NCBI GenBank assembly: GCA_027604005.1
Contig: JADGJT010000292.1
Location: 1-29,920 of the forward strand
From: Dinochytrium kinnereticum
Lineage: Eukaryota; Chytridiomycota; Chytridiomycetes; Chytridiales; Chytridiaceae
Length of the DNA stretch: 29,920 nucleotides
Reading direction: 5' to 3'
The position numbers and the translations under genes are program-made. The stretch's first letter is position 1, and the number at the start of each line of letters is the position of its first letter. Below the pieces are notes generated by a model, which was not told where the DNA came from, made no database searches, and worked only from the letters and a program-made list of their open reading frames with translations. Below are positions 8,761 through 19,854 of the stretch, piece after piece.

Positions 8761-9957
8761 ATGTTGTCAAGATGGAGTCGGCTGAAGGCTCCAAATCCCG
8801 TGAAGATCGATCCCTCCTGGATATCCATCTCCCTCGACCATCCTCTCACCCATCCTCAAACCAAAACACAATTACACATTATCGCAATGCAACCCTCCTC
8901 AACAGAATCTCTTCACCGACTCCGTCTCGTCATGGACAAAATCAAACCCACCATTGTTGCCATCCAATGCACACCTAATCGGCTTTTGTCTGCGATGTCA
9001 AAACAGATCACAGATCAGCATTTAGAATCACTCAATCCGTCGCTGGAATGCTCGGACGTTGAGATGGCCTATGGCCTTGCCTATCGATATAAGGCGGAAA
9101 CAGTCCCCATTGACCTGACGCCAGAGAACATTATGTCGCCACCAACTCATACTCTATTCTCCTACCTTAACACCATCCGTCTTCATTACCGTGTCCCTTC
9201 ATTGCCGCGAGTACTCCCCTCCTTTCTTGGCAAAACCATCTACAAATCTCTGCATCTCCTTCAACTTCGGTCCCGAATGTCACAGGATTCCATCTCTGTC
9301 GCCGACTACCGGTTCGCACGACGAATCTATGGCATTTTCTTTCCAAAAGAATCTAACGCTGCTCTTCTGATGCGTGAGGCTATTATGGTTGATAATTTGA
9401 AGAAGGTCATTCGCAACTCGGTTGCTGCTGGGAGGGGAGGGGAGACGATTGCTGTGGTTATTGGGAAAGTTCACGCGGAGGGTCTTTTTAACGCTTGGAA
9501 TTCTTATGGAAAGGGCTTTATTGCCAAGCCCGGAGTGAGGGGATTAAACTTGGTTGAGTATCAAGTCAAGGAAGTTGAGGAGTCTCGATTGGAAGTTGCG
9601 ATTCCAAGTCAGGACAATGTTGTTATGGTTGGAAGGACTGTGGCGGCGCCTACGAGGCGGCGTGTTGCAGCGACGGTGCCGGAGCTGAACCTGCCGTTTT
9701 ATATGAGGCCGTTGGGGGGAGACGACCAGCTTGCAACTGCTGCTAATTACGAGTCTCCCACTTCAAAAGTAATGAAAGGCGTTCAAGTTGCTGAGACAGA
9801 AGGGATCTGCGAGTCTCCCACAAAACCCAACGTAGAAAGTCAAACTACCCCAGGAACCCCAAAACCATACGCAGTGCAAAAGAAGCCAGGCCCTTCAAGA
9901 CCTGGACCCAGACCTAGAGGAGAAAGCAGGGCGCGTGGAATCCAATATATTGATTAA
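8761..9957 (+). CDS. TraB/PrgY-like domain protein with altered metal-site motifs
   Basis: A single uninterrupted reading frame of 398 residues with an A-rich leader before the ATG. Residues about 37-75 (LHIIAMQPSSTESLHRL, then IKPTIVAIQCTPNRL) follow the start of TraB/GumN/Tiki-family domains, where a GTxH-type histidine and a later Glu are usual. Here both positions carry Gln (AMQPS, AIQC). Residues about 196-250 match the end of that domain: ALLMREAIMVDNLKKVI, then AVVIGKVHAEGLFNAW, which keeps the second GxxH-type histidine (GKVH). A basic, Pro/Arg-rich C-terminal tail (PGPSRPGPRPRG) follows two ESPT repeats. Family members act as proteases or metal-dependent hydrolases or as membrane-bound regulators. 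This one may have lost catalysis. No membrane segment is obvious. TraB assignment is by pattern only. Confidence 0.55.
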   Translation: MLSRWSRLKAPNPVKIDPSWISISLDHPLTHPQTKTQLHIIAMQPSSTESLHRLRLVMDKIKPTIVAIQCTPNRLLSAMSKQITDQHLESLNPSLECSDVEMAYGLAYRYKAETVPIDLTPENIMSPPTHTLFSYLNTIRLHYRVPSLPRVLPSFLGKTIYKSLHLLQLRSRMSQDSISVADYRFARRIYGIFFPKESNAALLMREAIMVDNLKKVIRNSVAAGRGGETIAVVIGKVHAEGLFNAWNSYGKGFIAKPGVRGLNLVEYQVKEVEESRLEVAIPSQDNVVMVGRTVAAPTRRRVAATVPELNLPFYMRPLGGDDQLATAANYESPTSKVMKGVQVAETEGICESPTKPNVESQTTPGTPKPYAVQKKPGPSRPGPRPRGESRARGIQYID

Positions 9958-10030
9958 TTTATAATCCGCACTCATTCCGGCTACCCCTCCACAATCCTTT
10001 ATCACATTTTCAGTATATATCACCTTTTCC
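9958..10030. other. short convergent spacer
   Basis: Only 73 bp separate the stop codons of the TraB-like gene (plus) and PPWD1 (minus). It includes TTTATAATCC and TATATATC stretches that could serve 3'-end formation for either gene. Confidence 0.5.
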
Positions 10031-12561
10031 TCACCGGACTTCGATGTTGAGAATTTTGATATCATCTAACGGCTTCTCGTTCTTATCCGTCTTGGCCTTT
10101 TCGATCAGATGCACAACATCCATGCCACCTGTTGCTCTGCCAAATACGGTGTGTTTGTTATCGAGCCAGGGCTGCATGGGGGGGGTGAATGATGGTTAGA
10201 TCACTTGCAAGGGCGATGAATGTTTAAATGAGGACGTACCGTTGGCACTGTAGTGATGAAGAACTGACTGCCGTTCGTGTTTGGCCCGCAGTTGGCCATA
10301 GACACAGTATAGGGTCTGTCATGCTTGACGCTCCTGCAGTAACAAACAAAGCATGAATCAAAAGCTTCCCCTTAAAAAAAAAAGAAAACACACCTTGAGA
10401 ATTCGTCCTCGAAATCATATCCCCAAAGAGACTCTCCACCCGTTCCATCACCAAACGGGTCACCCGTCTGTATCATAAAGCCCTGAATAACCCTATGAAA
10501 CAGCACATTATCATAATACCCCTTCTTCGCCAACCCCACAAAATTTTCAACCGCCTTGGGAGCATGTTCGGGAAACAATCGGATATGAATATCTCCATGA
10601 GAGGTGTGAATGATTGCTTGGGACCCAAGAGAGGCCTTGAGGTTGGATTGAGACATGGAGGCAACGGTTTGTTCTTCTCTGGATGGCTTCTCGTTGAAGA
10701 TGTCTCGGGATTGGCCAGGCCCAAGAGAAGATTCGTCGCTAAATTGTTGTTAGAGATTGAGAGTTGTTAGTTCATTTAGAAGCAAACTTACGCGTTGGGA
10801 TCTCGTTTCGTAAACATGAAAAACCGGTTTTTATCATAAGCTGTGCAAAATAGGGATGGGTCGACTGCTTCAGACTCCTTTAGCGCCGTGTTGTCGGAGG
10901 CAGCCATGGCCTAAGTAAACGACAAAAAAGTTATTGAGGTGAAGGAAAAGGATGGGGCCATACATAAGTTACTAAACTCTTCTTCTTTGGCGCACCCTGG
11001 TACAAAGCTAGGTTCATAAATCGGTAATTTTCCGTCCTCCCCAATAGCCGGGAAACTTTGTTAGTTTCAATGTTTACTATCTTAATCCCCAAAAGAGATG
11101 GATAAATCAAAAAGTTCCCAGTCTCGTCGAACACTATAAGAATGATATATCGATTGATTAATCAATAAAGAAATACTGAAACGAGATGAAATAAGAGGGT
11201 GGAAACCCTGCTAAATTAATTTTAAAAGATCTACCAGCATTCACAGTCAAACTCTGTCCGCCCTTCTTTTCCAACTCTTTCTCTCTCGCAACACGCCGAC
11301 GAAATTCCATATCATCAAGCTTATAGGACGCTGTCCCAGCCTGTTGCATCTCCGCAACAACCGTCAAACTTTCATCGTACTTCCGAATCAACTTCCCAGT
11401 CCTGAAGTTAAACACTCGAATCTGCCTGTCACCAAATCCAAAGGTTGCAAATTTGCTCAGGTCTGGGGAGAGAGTAAGAGATGTGGGAACGGTTTTGGCC
11501 TATGAACAGGATCAGTCTACCCTTACTTTGAACAGCTAAAGGCTTTGAGTACGCACCTTTTTGAATTCGTAAAGATCCGTCTCTGACTTATAGGTCCAAT
11601 CAATTTTCGGGATTTTGGGCTGCTCGCACACTCCGTTCAATTCAGGCTCCCAATACTCCACCATGCCTCCCTTATCAATACTTACGACAGTTTGAGCTCC
11701 GGGATGATATCTCATGAGATGCACAGGTTCGGAGTGAATTGTGGAAATGGTCGCAAGTGGGTCATCGGGTGCACTCCCATTATGTGCCTTGTTGCTATCC
11801 CTCCCATCATACAAATAAATGTTGCTGTTTTCCAGGTCCGAACTGAAAAGGTTTCAACGGGTGTGTAAGGGAAGTTAACTTACCAAGCGAGAATGGCCTG
11901 AGCATCCTCCCTTTTGAAGCACCAGCAAAGCGCGTTCGGCAGGTATGATAGCTTGAACATGTTTATCATATCTAGTGCATGTCATTAGCTTTCCTCGCAT
12001 GACAGAGGTCTCACCAAAGTTTACAATATCAAAGATCTTTAACGCCTTGTCCGCCCCAGCCGTAGCAAAGAGTGTCCCATCATGACTCGTCGCAACAGCC
12101 ACGATGGCGCCCATATGTGCCCTAAAGTGCTTGACGAATTCAATCCCCTTATCGCTCTTCTTCCAAAACTTGACGTGACCGTCCACGGAGGTTGTGATGA
12201 GGAAATCGGTCTTGTTGGCAACCTCAACAAAGTTGATCACGTCTCGATGCATCAGTGACCTCTCGTACATGTCCGATGAGGGGAGGTTGTCGAGGTATAG
12301 TTTCTCATGGGCCAGGACTACATTATTGGAGTGATGCCTAAATGTTCGAGTGCTTACCTCGTGCCTTTTTCTTTTTGTGTGAGGCTTCAGGTGCTGGCAT
12401 GGGTCCAATCTCCTCATCATCATCTGCAGAAGCCGTCAGATTGTTTAACATAAGAATTCATCCATACCATCCGGTGCATCTGCGACTAATTTCTCCTCTG
12501 CCTCATCTCCCTCATCCGCATTCCGTCGCTTCTCCCCTTTCTTCATTTCCTCGATGGCCAT
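10031..12561 (-). CDS. PPWD1: peptidylprolyl isomerase with WD40 repeats (PPWD1)
   Basis: Eleven exons on the minus strand: 12561-12468, 12423-12358, 12317-12015, 11971-11884, 11842-11557, 11499-11235, 11133-10964, 10910-10792, 10738-10394, 10333-10240, 10171-10031. The protein is 656 residues, like human PPWD1 (646). After an acidic/basic N-terminus come WD repeats, for example [15 protein letters not shown] and [15 protein letters not shown], further repeats, and [18 protein letters not shown]. The cyclophilin domain fills about 490-656: [46 protein letters not shown] and [11 protein letters not shown]. These keep the catalytic Arg, Phe, Gln, Trp and His of active cyclophilins. PPWD1 is a nuclear spliceosome-associated isomerase. 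It shares a 40-bp divergent promoter region with the XPA-C-like gene. The last exon ends in a short run ILNIEVR. Confidence 0.95.
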
Positions 12562-12601
12562 ATTTCTGACTTGGATTTTTTTGACCCAAAAATAAGTAAA
12601 A
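12562..12601. promoter_or_regulatory. 40-bp divergent start-to-start region
   Basis: The start codon of PPWD1 (minus) and that of the XPA-C-like gene (plus) are only 40 bp apart. The sequence is T- and A-rich (TTGGATTTTTTTGACCCAAA) with a near-palindromic character. Core promoters or 5' UTRs of the two genes must overlap or extend into one another's coding sequence. Confidence 0.6.
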
Positions 12602-13756
12602 ATGCCTCCAAAGCGGAAGCTACCGACCTCCTTCAAAGCATCCAAGAGATTGAATCGCGAGGCCGCCGAATCATCACCGGCCGAGGCCGATTCTTCGACG
12701 ACTAAACGAAAACTGCCCCGCTCTTTTTTAAAAAAAGGGAACAGCGCCGGCGTCTGCGTTGGAGGGACAAAGATGGCACCCTCGACCCCGAAGGTTACCT
12801 GGATCTCAAAAACCAAGGCGAAAGCCATTTATAGGCTTACCGACCATGAGCTAGCTGGAGCTAAAGCTCGGATGGTTCGAAATCCAAAGAACTATAGGCG
12901 CCCAATCTCCCTCTACCGCAACGACGACCTACAGATCCTTGCAGACGCGAAAGCCGGTGCCTTAAAAAAGTCTACCGACGCCCCGATTCGCTTTGAAGAT
13001 AGTAGTTCGGATCAAACCGCTCGTACTGTCACGCTTCATCGGTTGCTCAACGAGCGAGGGGGTTGCCCTTACCCTCGTCGTCAAGTAGAATGCGCTCCTT
13101 ACAGCCCAAAGCCTTTGGACTCATTCCGATTTAAGTTAGCCATGGACTTTGTTTCTGGACACTGTGATGCTTACAACTTGATTGATGTTGTTGACCAAAT
13201 TGTTCGCTCTCATGAGCTCGAAGTGGCGCGAACTCGTGATGTTTGTTTGGGACTTCAGGCTATTGGTATACATGCATCGGTAGTCGCATCCACATTGGGA
13301 ATGACTGCAGAGGATTATTCTTCGTTTGAGCAATCTATGGATGTGAAGGATGTCAAAGTTGAAGCTTTAGATTGGTGGGACTCTCCTGTGGTGCAGATTA
13401 CGAACGGGCTATACGAAAGGCCCATTAGCCTTCCCCTTGAATCAGCTGTCAATCTGCATCTTTGCTTTGAGTTCATACAGAACGGGACGTGTACGAAAGA
13501 TGAGTTATTGGCGGATGTCATTTCGAATCAGTTTCTAAATGCAAACTTGGAAAAGGCGGCCCAATCGCTTTTTGCGAGCGCGGATTGGTCGCAGATAGTT
13601 AAGGGCTTGTCTAGTGCAGGTGGGGTGAAAAAGCTCATGAAACTAGCCGCCCAGTTGTGGTCTGACGCATGTAAAGTAGCTGGACGTGATCTGCATCTTG
13701 CTTTAGCTTCTTTGCCAAAAATAGTCAGGGAACGCATTCTGAGGCATCTGTTGTGA
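12602..13756 (+). CDS. protein with XPA C-domain-like segment, function unknown
   Basis: A single-exon frame of 384 residues starting AAAATGCC. The first 55 residues are basic and Ser/Thr-rich with two KRKLP motifs, suggesting nuclear targeting. Residues about 66-115 (WISKTKAKAIYRLTDHELAG, then RNPKNYRRPISLYRNDDLQI) follow the pattern of the XPA C-terminal DNA-binding subdomain: KT.AK..Y.L.D.dL, NP, LY. The zinc finger that precedes this in XPA is absent. Residues about 155-384 are helical and unassigned, with SFRFKLAMDFVSGHCDAYNL and an end RERILRHLL. XPA-C-like mini-domains occur in other fungal nuclear proteins, so a repair role is not claimed. It is convergent with the cyclase-like gene, 52 bp between stops. 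Confidence 0.7.
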   Translation: MPPKRKLPTSFKASKRLNREAAESSPAEADSSTTKRKLPRSFLKKGNSAGVCVGGTKMAPSTPKVTWISKTKAKAIYRLTDHELAGAKARMVRNPKNYRRPISLYRNDDLQILADAKAGALKKSTDAPIRFEDSSSDQTARTVTLHRLLNERGGCPYPRRQVECAPYSPKPLDSFRFKLAMDFVSGHCDAYNLIDVVDQIVRSHELEVARTRDVCLGLQAIGIHASVVASTLGMTAEDYSSFEQSMDVKDVKVEALDWWDSPVVQITNGLYERPISLPLESAVNLHLCFEFIQNGTCTKDELLADVISNQFLNANLEKAAQSLFASADWSQIVKGLSSAGGVKKLMKLAAQLWSDACKVAGRDLHLALASLPKIVRERILRHLL

Positions 13757-13808
13757 CTTTGAAAAGAGCTAGCTATTATTTGCTATTGTATATATATATT
13801 CACTTTAT
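13757..13808. terminator. 52-bp convergent 3' region
   Basis: This lies between the stop codons of the XPA-C-like gene (plus) and the cyclase-like gene (minus). It contains TATTGTATATATATATTCAC, an AT-repeat resembling fungal 3'-end efficiency elements, which could serve both strands. Confidence 0.4.
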
Positions 13809-16800
13809 TTATTGTGCAGAGTTTTCGTTCATATCCAATACTGAGAGGAACTTTACGCCAGCCTTATTCAAAAACTCTCTGGCTAGCATCGCCTCCTTCT
13901 GGAATTGTGAACTACGACCAGCGTAAGTCCACGCTTTCCAAGCGATCAGAGCTCTGGGGAGTTGAAGAGCATTTGGATAGGTTTTCAACAGACATACATA
14001 CGACGAATTGAGAGAAAACGCAGCACTTTTAAATGACACGTCGAGTGCTAAAATGGTAGCTCGTAGGATCGCCACAATGACCGAAGCAAAGCTGTGACGC
14101 CGAAACGGCTTTATCGATTCTAATGTCTTTGACGCGAAAACTCGCAGTCGCTTTCGAATGATAGCAACCTCAGGGGAGGAATGAGAAATAACGGACCGTC
14201 TGATACTCCCCATAAAGCTCCTATTTAACGGCCGCTCAGAGTCCTTTGTGTGGACCGAAGTATTCGCTGCAGTATACTCTTTTCCAGGTGATGGAGAGAC
14301 GCTTTTCGGTCTTTTGAGTATGGTCGGTTTCCTTACGGTCTCAGACGGCTGAACGCTGGCTGATCTTGAGCGACTGCTCTTTTTGGAGCCGTTCCTAGGA
14401 AGCACCTCAAAGTATTCCTCCATGATCCTTAGTACAATGATAACAGCCAAAAAGAGTCCGTGCATGCCTTGATTATTGGTGTAATGCATTTTCGGAAGGT
14501 ATGTCACGATTCGTTCGATCGCGTCTATACTTTCGTTGATATTGCCTTGAGATAGGTCTGTAAAAGCTTTAATACCGTCTATGACGGCCTTTTGCTGGAA
14601 GGAGGCGGTAGAATAGCCTTTGAATACGGTTTCCTGTAATCTGGTGACTAGGTGATATTGGCCCATGAAAATGAAAATGATTGACGATACTTGATTTCAG
14701 GAGAAAGTGGCAAATATGTGAATATGTGCATACACGAGATATACAAAAAAGGGGGTTTGTGGAAAAAAGAAGAAGGAAAAAAGAAAGTTCTTACTTGCTT
14801 TTCCCCACACATATCCCTGGCGTAGGCCGTTTAAATCAGATTCCAGGCAACATCGAACCTCTAAACTCTCTGCTGCCTTGAGATCCCCAGAGTATATTTT
14901 CATAAAAGCCAACTGACTTGCGCATACAAGCCAGCTCTTCATATCCCCTAAAAACGTCAGATTGTTAGATAGATAATGTGAAAACCTTTCCGAAAGCACT
15001 GCTCCATTCCACTTTCTGAATACTTTTCGGCGCTCAACCAGTCACCTCGTGCATTTAAATGCAATGATATAGATGCATAGACAATTGGATCAAACATGTC
15101 CTCGTTACCACTACTAAGATGCTTCAAAGCTCCATTTAAAAGTAAAGTAGACAAGAAATCCCAACCCCCCATAAACCAATATTTTAGAGCAAGGCTCGCA
15201 AAAAGCTTTCCTCGCGCATTCTTCACGTGCTGCCCGATCCGCAAAGCCACATTCAATGAATATAAATCGAACGAGATTTGATCGCGTAGCCTTGCGTGCG
15301 TTCTAAATAGATGGTTGGAGATGAGGTTTAAAAGGGGCTGGAGTTTTAAAGCCTTATTAAGTTGGCCGTGCTGCTCAAAGGGCGTTCCTTCTTTGCGGCT
15401 GTAGCGATCATCTTTCATTTGAGTTTGGCTAAGGCCTCGCTTGCGGCGAAACGCTTGGCGAGGCTTGACGAATATGTAGAAGCTTAACATGTTTACTAAG
15501 AGGAGAGAAGTTTCTTGTGTGAGAAGAGTCAACCAGGCTGTGTCAGTCGCCGGCCAGTTGACCTTGAGCAAGTTAAGAGCCACTTTCGCATGCTTTAAAG
15601 ATGTTGCAGGGTCAACCTCTCGTTGGATCCCATGACCATAAGAAAATGCAAGCCGAATATGCCAATCAGCGAGGAGGTTATTGCCAAAGTTTTCTTCCAT
15701 ACTCGATTTTGTAATAGTCTGCTGGAGCTCATTATAAACACTTCGGGCTTCAATGTAAGACTGAGTCCTTGTAACCATATACATTCCCATCATCTCAAGA
15801 TATTGAATCCGCTTCAGTAATGCTGTCCTATTTGTGAGACTTGCTTTTTGATGATGAAGGCATAAAAGGGGTATAAAGACGGTTTCGGTAGAATCCGTAA
15901 TGACTCCCTCATAAAATGCCACGAGACGTGCATGCCTCGAACGCAGTATTGTGCTGTCAGTATTAAGCGTATATATGGCTTCTCGTGTGGAACCATTCCG
16001 AAAAGCGTACATGGATTGAAGGGGATTAAGCCTGTCCTCTCCCTCCAATGGCGACGCTACTCGGTATAAAAAATCAAATGAGTCGTATAAGAATATCAGC
16101 ATGCTGAGCTTTTTTATCGTCTTTCGGTCTACAGGAGATACTATTTGCCGCGAGGCGATATTTGGGTCGAATGTTGGCTCATCCCAGATACAAGCAATCT
16201 CTTCCAAAGAAAAGTTATTTCCAATGATTGATGCGCACTTTAATAAATGTTTGAAATCTTTCGACCGTAAACGCTTGAAGAGCTGTTTCGTTGCTTCTTG
16301 CATATCTCCCGTGATAGCTTTCAGGACGTCTTCCTCGACGCCTGCCATTTCTAGTTTTCCGTTCGTAAAGATCAAGTGGGGATCGGAAGCTTCATCCAGG
16401 TATGAAACAATCATATTCACGTGCAACGGGGAACCTTTGACAAGAATGGTTATTACAAGTAGCTTCAGGAATTCTGCGAGATATTGTTTTATCTTGAACT
16501 AACCAGATGTTTGATTTCCTATAACGCGAAGCAGATTCTCGTCTACCGAAAAGACCCTGCCACTTAGGGCCTGCACTATAAAGTCATTGATATCCTGATG
16601 ACCCATAGGGCTTAAGCAAAACTTTGATACACTAGGCATTGTTTCGAGATCTTCGAAAACTCTACTTCTATAATCGTGCGCCTGACGATGCGCTACAATT
16701 ATTAACAGCTACACCTGCGTTAAAAGCATGCCTATTTAATATAAATACCTTTGGGCATTGCCTTGAGATCTGATTAAATAATTGGAGACTGACTGAATCC

Positions 16801-19800
16801 TACAAAAGCGATAATATAAGAACCATATCGATAGAGACTGGACAAGAGAAAAAAACAATAGATATATAATGGGAATATAAAGCTTAATTATGAAAAATCT
16901 TTAAAGGATTGTTTGCATGAATTCTTACTAAGCTATAGGTATAAAGGTATCCAAAATAAAAAAATTATTAGAGGCGCTAATACTAAAATGTCTATTTAAG
17001 TTACTAACCTTTCCGCTTCATCAATCAATATAGCTAAGTGTTTACGATTCGTAAAATAATTGAAAAGCTGAACTAGTATACGAGATAGAACAATAACTCT
17101 TCCTTCCGAGCCAATATTGCTGGTAAAATCATTTTCCGGAACGTTTATGGGCAAAACAGAATTCATCAACGGTAGCATCTCATTTGAATCAATCCCAACC
17201 ATTTCAAACCACCCTCTGACAAGCCCAATATACTCATTTTGAGTTGCATCTTGAGGCTCTGGGGATACTTTGTAATTTCGACTAAAATCCAACCGAACCA
17301 TTGACGAGTGGAGAAAACGCCGAATCCCTGACGCTGGTCGAGGTCTGGGTCGGAAACGACCCGTTTCAAATTCGTTTTTCTTATGTTTTGTCATAGCACT
17401 CTCCGAATCGGTAATCTGGACATGTCTTGCCCCAAGTGCGGTTTTAGTGATGTCTCCGATGCAGTACGTTTCAAGATGCTCAAATAGCTGCGGTATAAGA
17501 ATGCTAAACGCATGTAATAGGCTGTAGGCGCCAAGCTCCGGAGTTTTCACAGCGCTAATTAATAAGTTATTGACGTGGATACATTAATTCAAAATAGTCG
17601 TACCAAAAGGGAATGCAAAGACGCTCCAAATGGGATTTCGCCTCACGCATAAGAAAGCTTTTGCCGGAACCAGCCGGGCCTTCAATGATAATAGCACGTT
17701 GCAAGCTGGTTTCAGCATAATCGTTACATAAAGAAGTTAATGTATAATGGCATGATTTAAAATCAGTTCCCGACGACGGCCCTGGCTTTTCTTCCCACTT
17801 TCCCAAACTACTCTCTTCGAAAACTGTGTCGCTTATCCGTGGAATCTCACTAATCGTCACCTCTACGTGTCGAGAAGCTTTCCATATTGTGTAAGATGTT
17901 TCCTTGATATCTTCGACTACTCCACCCCGATGCAGTAGAATGGTTCTAGTATCAGAAAGATAGCCCACTCTGCTGCTATTTTCGAACGCCCGATATATCC
18001 CATTATTAACAATTATGCGGTTAACATGGCGTTCTTCGGATGGCAAAGACCCCAACATTACCGCGAGCTCTACTAAACTTCCGAGTATTCGGAAATCCGA
18101 ACGACTTTCATTATGGAGCATTCCAATGTAGACCCGGCCTGAGCATATAGCAGTGGTCAGGTCCCCGGTGAACAGAGTGTTTTTTAGAATATGTTCCCGA
18201 ATGAGAATAGATGTTTCAACCGCTAGTGCTTCGTGGCAAGTTGACTGCAAGGGGAATATCCCAGCAACGCAGATCACAGAAAAGCATCCCGTTCCAGTGG
18301 GTAAAATTTTTAGCACATCCATCCCTTTACTCTTGCAGCATTTGAATATTACCGAAATAACATTCTGAAGCCGTAAGGCAATTTCATATTCCGAATGTTG
18401 TTTTTCGTTTAAGACACCGCCAGCCTGTTGAAGCTTCAGATTGTAGCAGACAATCGATCTAACTTCCCAACGATCTGAGGGTTTAAGCCTCCACGATTTA
18501 ACTTCGCCAAGGTCCGGTGGTTTACCGCTTGATATCCAATTAGATATATCAGAAAGATATAGCTTAATCATAGCTCTGGCGCTTCGACATTCCGGCCGAT
18601 TTAGCTCGACCTTTACAATCTCATCCATCGAGAATACCTCAATTGATTGAAGTGCCGTCGCTTTGGCAGCTTCGAAATTCCCCAGTAGCGTTTTTTGCCA
18701 CGCAATAGAAACCCAGCTGGGAAAAAGCTCATTTGCGGACTTTCTCGAACTGGAGATGAGAGTGCCGGTTAATCCAGATCCAATTAGCGTGTTGGAGATA
18801 AGATTCCACATTATGGTCGATACAGCAACTTCTCCTGAAGAATTTAGCTCTATAACAATCGAAAGTCCCTACCTGCAATCACATCACTTGACATCATATC
18901 AAGAGCTACAGTCAGAGCTGACCCGAGAGAAACATGCTCTAGTCTGACTCCATCGATACCCAAATGAACGTCTACAATGCGGCCGCATCCGATACTGCAA
19001 CGAGGAGGAAGACGTAGCCCTTTAAAATCCGAAGAAAGATCCTCGAGAGCCCACACTTCGCTATCTCCTAGGAGCTGAGCTATAGCAACGCAGCACAAAA
19101 CGGATAATATGCATGCATGCTTTAAAGGCTTGTTATCTTCTGCACTCTTTTCGTTTGAAGTATCAAGATTTTTCCCTCGAAATTCGCAAGAGCCCGTCTC
19201 TTTAAACCTCCAAACAGCAATAACTGTTTCTCCAGACACACTAAAAACCCTTAAGCAAGAGGACGGAATAAGGGATTTTACCATGTTATATCACCACCAT
19301 ATTGATCAACAACATCGATGATCTTAAATATCGTTAAAAAAATATTATCTATTCTCACTCACTTGAGAAAACATTGTCTCCAGAGATTGCTCCACGATAT
19401 CCGGGATGTTATCTGTTCTTTGTTCCAATTTTCCCAGAAGGGCTTGATATCCAGGAATGTTTATGATTGCACAAGCACCATGGCTCTCATATAAGTCCGG
19501 GAGCTGAACTTCGCCATCAACCCACTCCATGGACATGGCGGAGCCAAAGGTTTCAGCGACACTCCCCTTGAATGCCTTGGAATCCATTTGCTTTCCTGAA
19601 TCGGCATCTGGCTGATTTGCTTGGGACTTTGGATAGACTCGATTACTCTTTGAGGCCGCCGTCTCTGCACGCTGGAGACATATCATTGGAATATGCCGCG
19701 ATAGCATGCTGGTGGGCTTTACCCCATTGCCCATGACATACTCCGAGGCGTTAACGGCGCCCAGAGGTGACCTCGGAGTCGTGCTTAACATCGACAGACC

Positions 19801-19854
19801 GACGGAAATCCTCCGTTGTAAATCATCGCCGCTGCAGATGGGTGAAATCCACAA
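13809..19854 (-). CDS. soluble adenylyl cyclase (sAC/ADCY10)-like protein, probable pseudo-cyclase
   Basis: Ten exons on the minus strand (19854-19363, 19322-19282, 19240-18873, 18834-17604, 17554-17005, 16799-16749, 16708-16504, 16434-14986, 14947-14795, 14647-13809) give about 1792 residues; human sAC has 1610. The order is that of sAC. C1 spans about 125-300 (INIPGYQALL, GGDITCVSGETVIAVW, then CSIGCGRIVDVHLG and HVSLGSALTVAL). C2 spans about 423-603 (LKILPTGTGCFSVI, ILGSLVELAVML). A P-loop ATPase follows with Walker A GPAGSGKS near 686 and Walker B LAILIDEAERL near 889, then SPLHVNM. A long helical TPR-like region runs to the end. C1 metal Asp positions read Asn132 and Glu182. The C2 Asn and Arg of VNxAxR read Glu and Met. 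cAMP synthesis is therefore unlikely, while the ATPase motifs look intact. Role inferred: a regulatory scaffold. Confidence 0.85.
16800..17004 (-). other. long AT-rich intron in the cyclase-like gene
   Basis: This 205-nt intron is about four times longer than the other introns of the gene (mostly 38-66 nt) and far richer in A/T. The donor GTAACT and acceptor TTTTGTAG join DEAERL to DSVSLQLFNQ in frame. No coding content is seen inside. Confidence 0.7.

Noticed and set aside
9280..9474. Minus-strand frame inside the TraB-like gene
   Set aside because: It is a shadow of the longer, family-consistent plus-strand frame.
14681..14881. Plus-strand frame within the cyclase-like gene
   Set aside because: It overlaps an intron and exon 9 of the minus-strand gene and has no recognisable content.
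19270..19282. Alternative acceptor that would read GGDITWVFSVSGE in the cyclase-like C1 domain
   Set aside because: It inserts extra residues relative to the family GGDxxxFxGD spacing; the acceptor before TGTGTC gives exact spacing.
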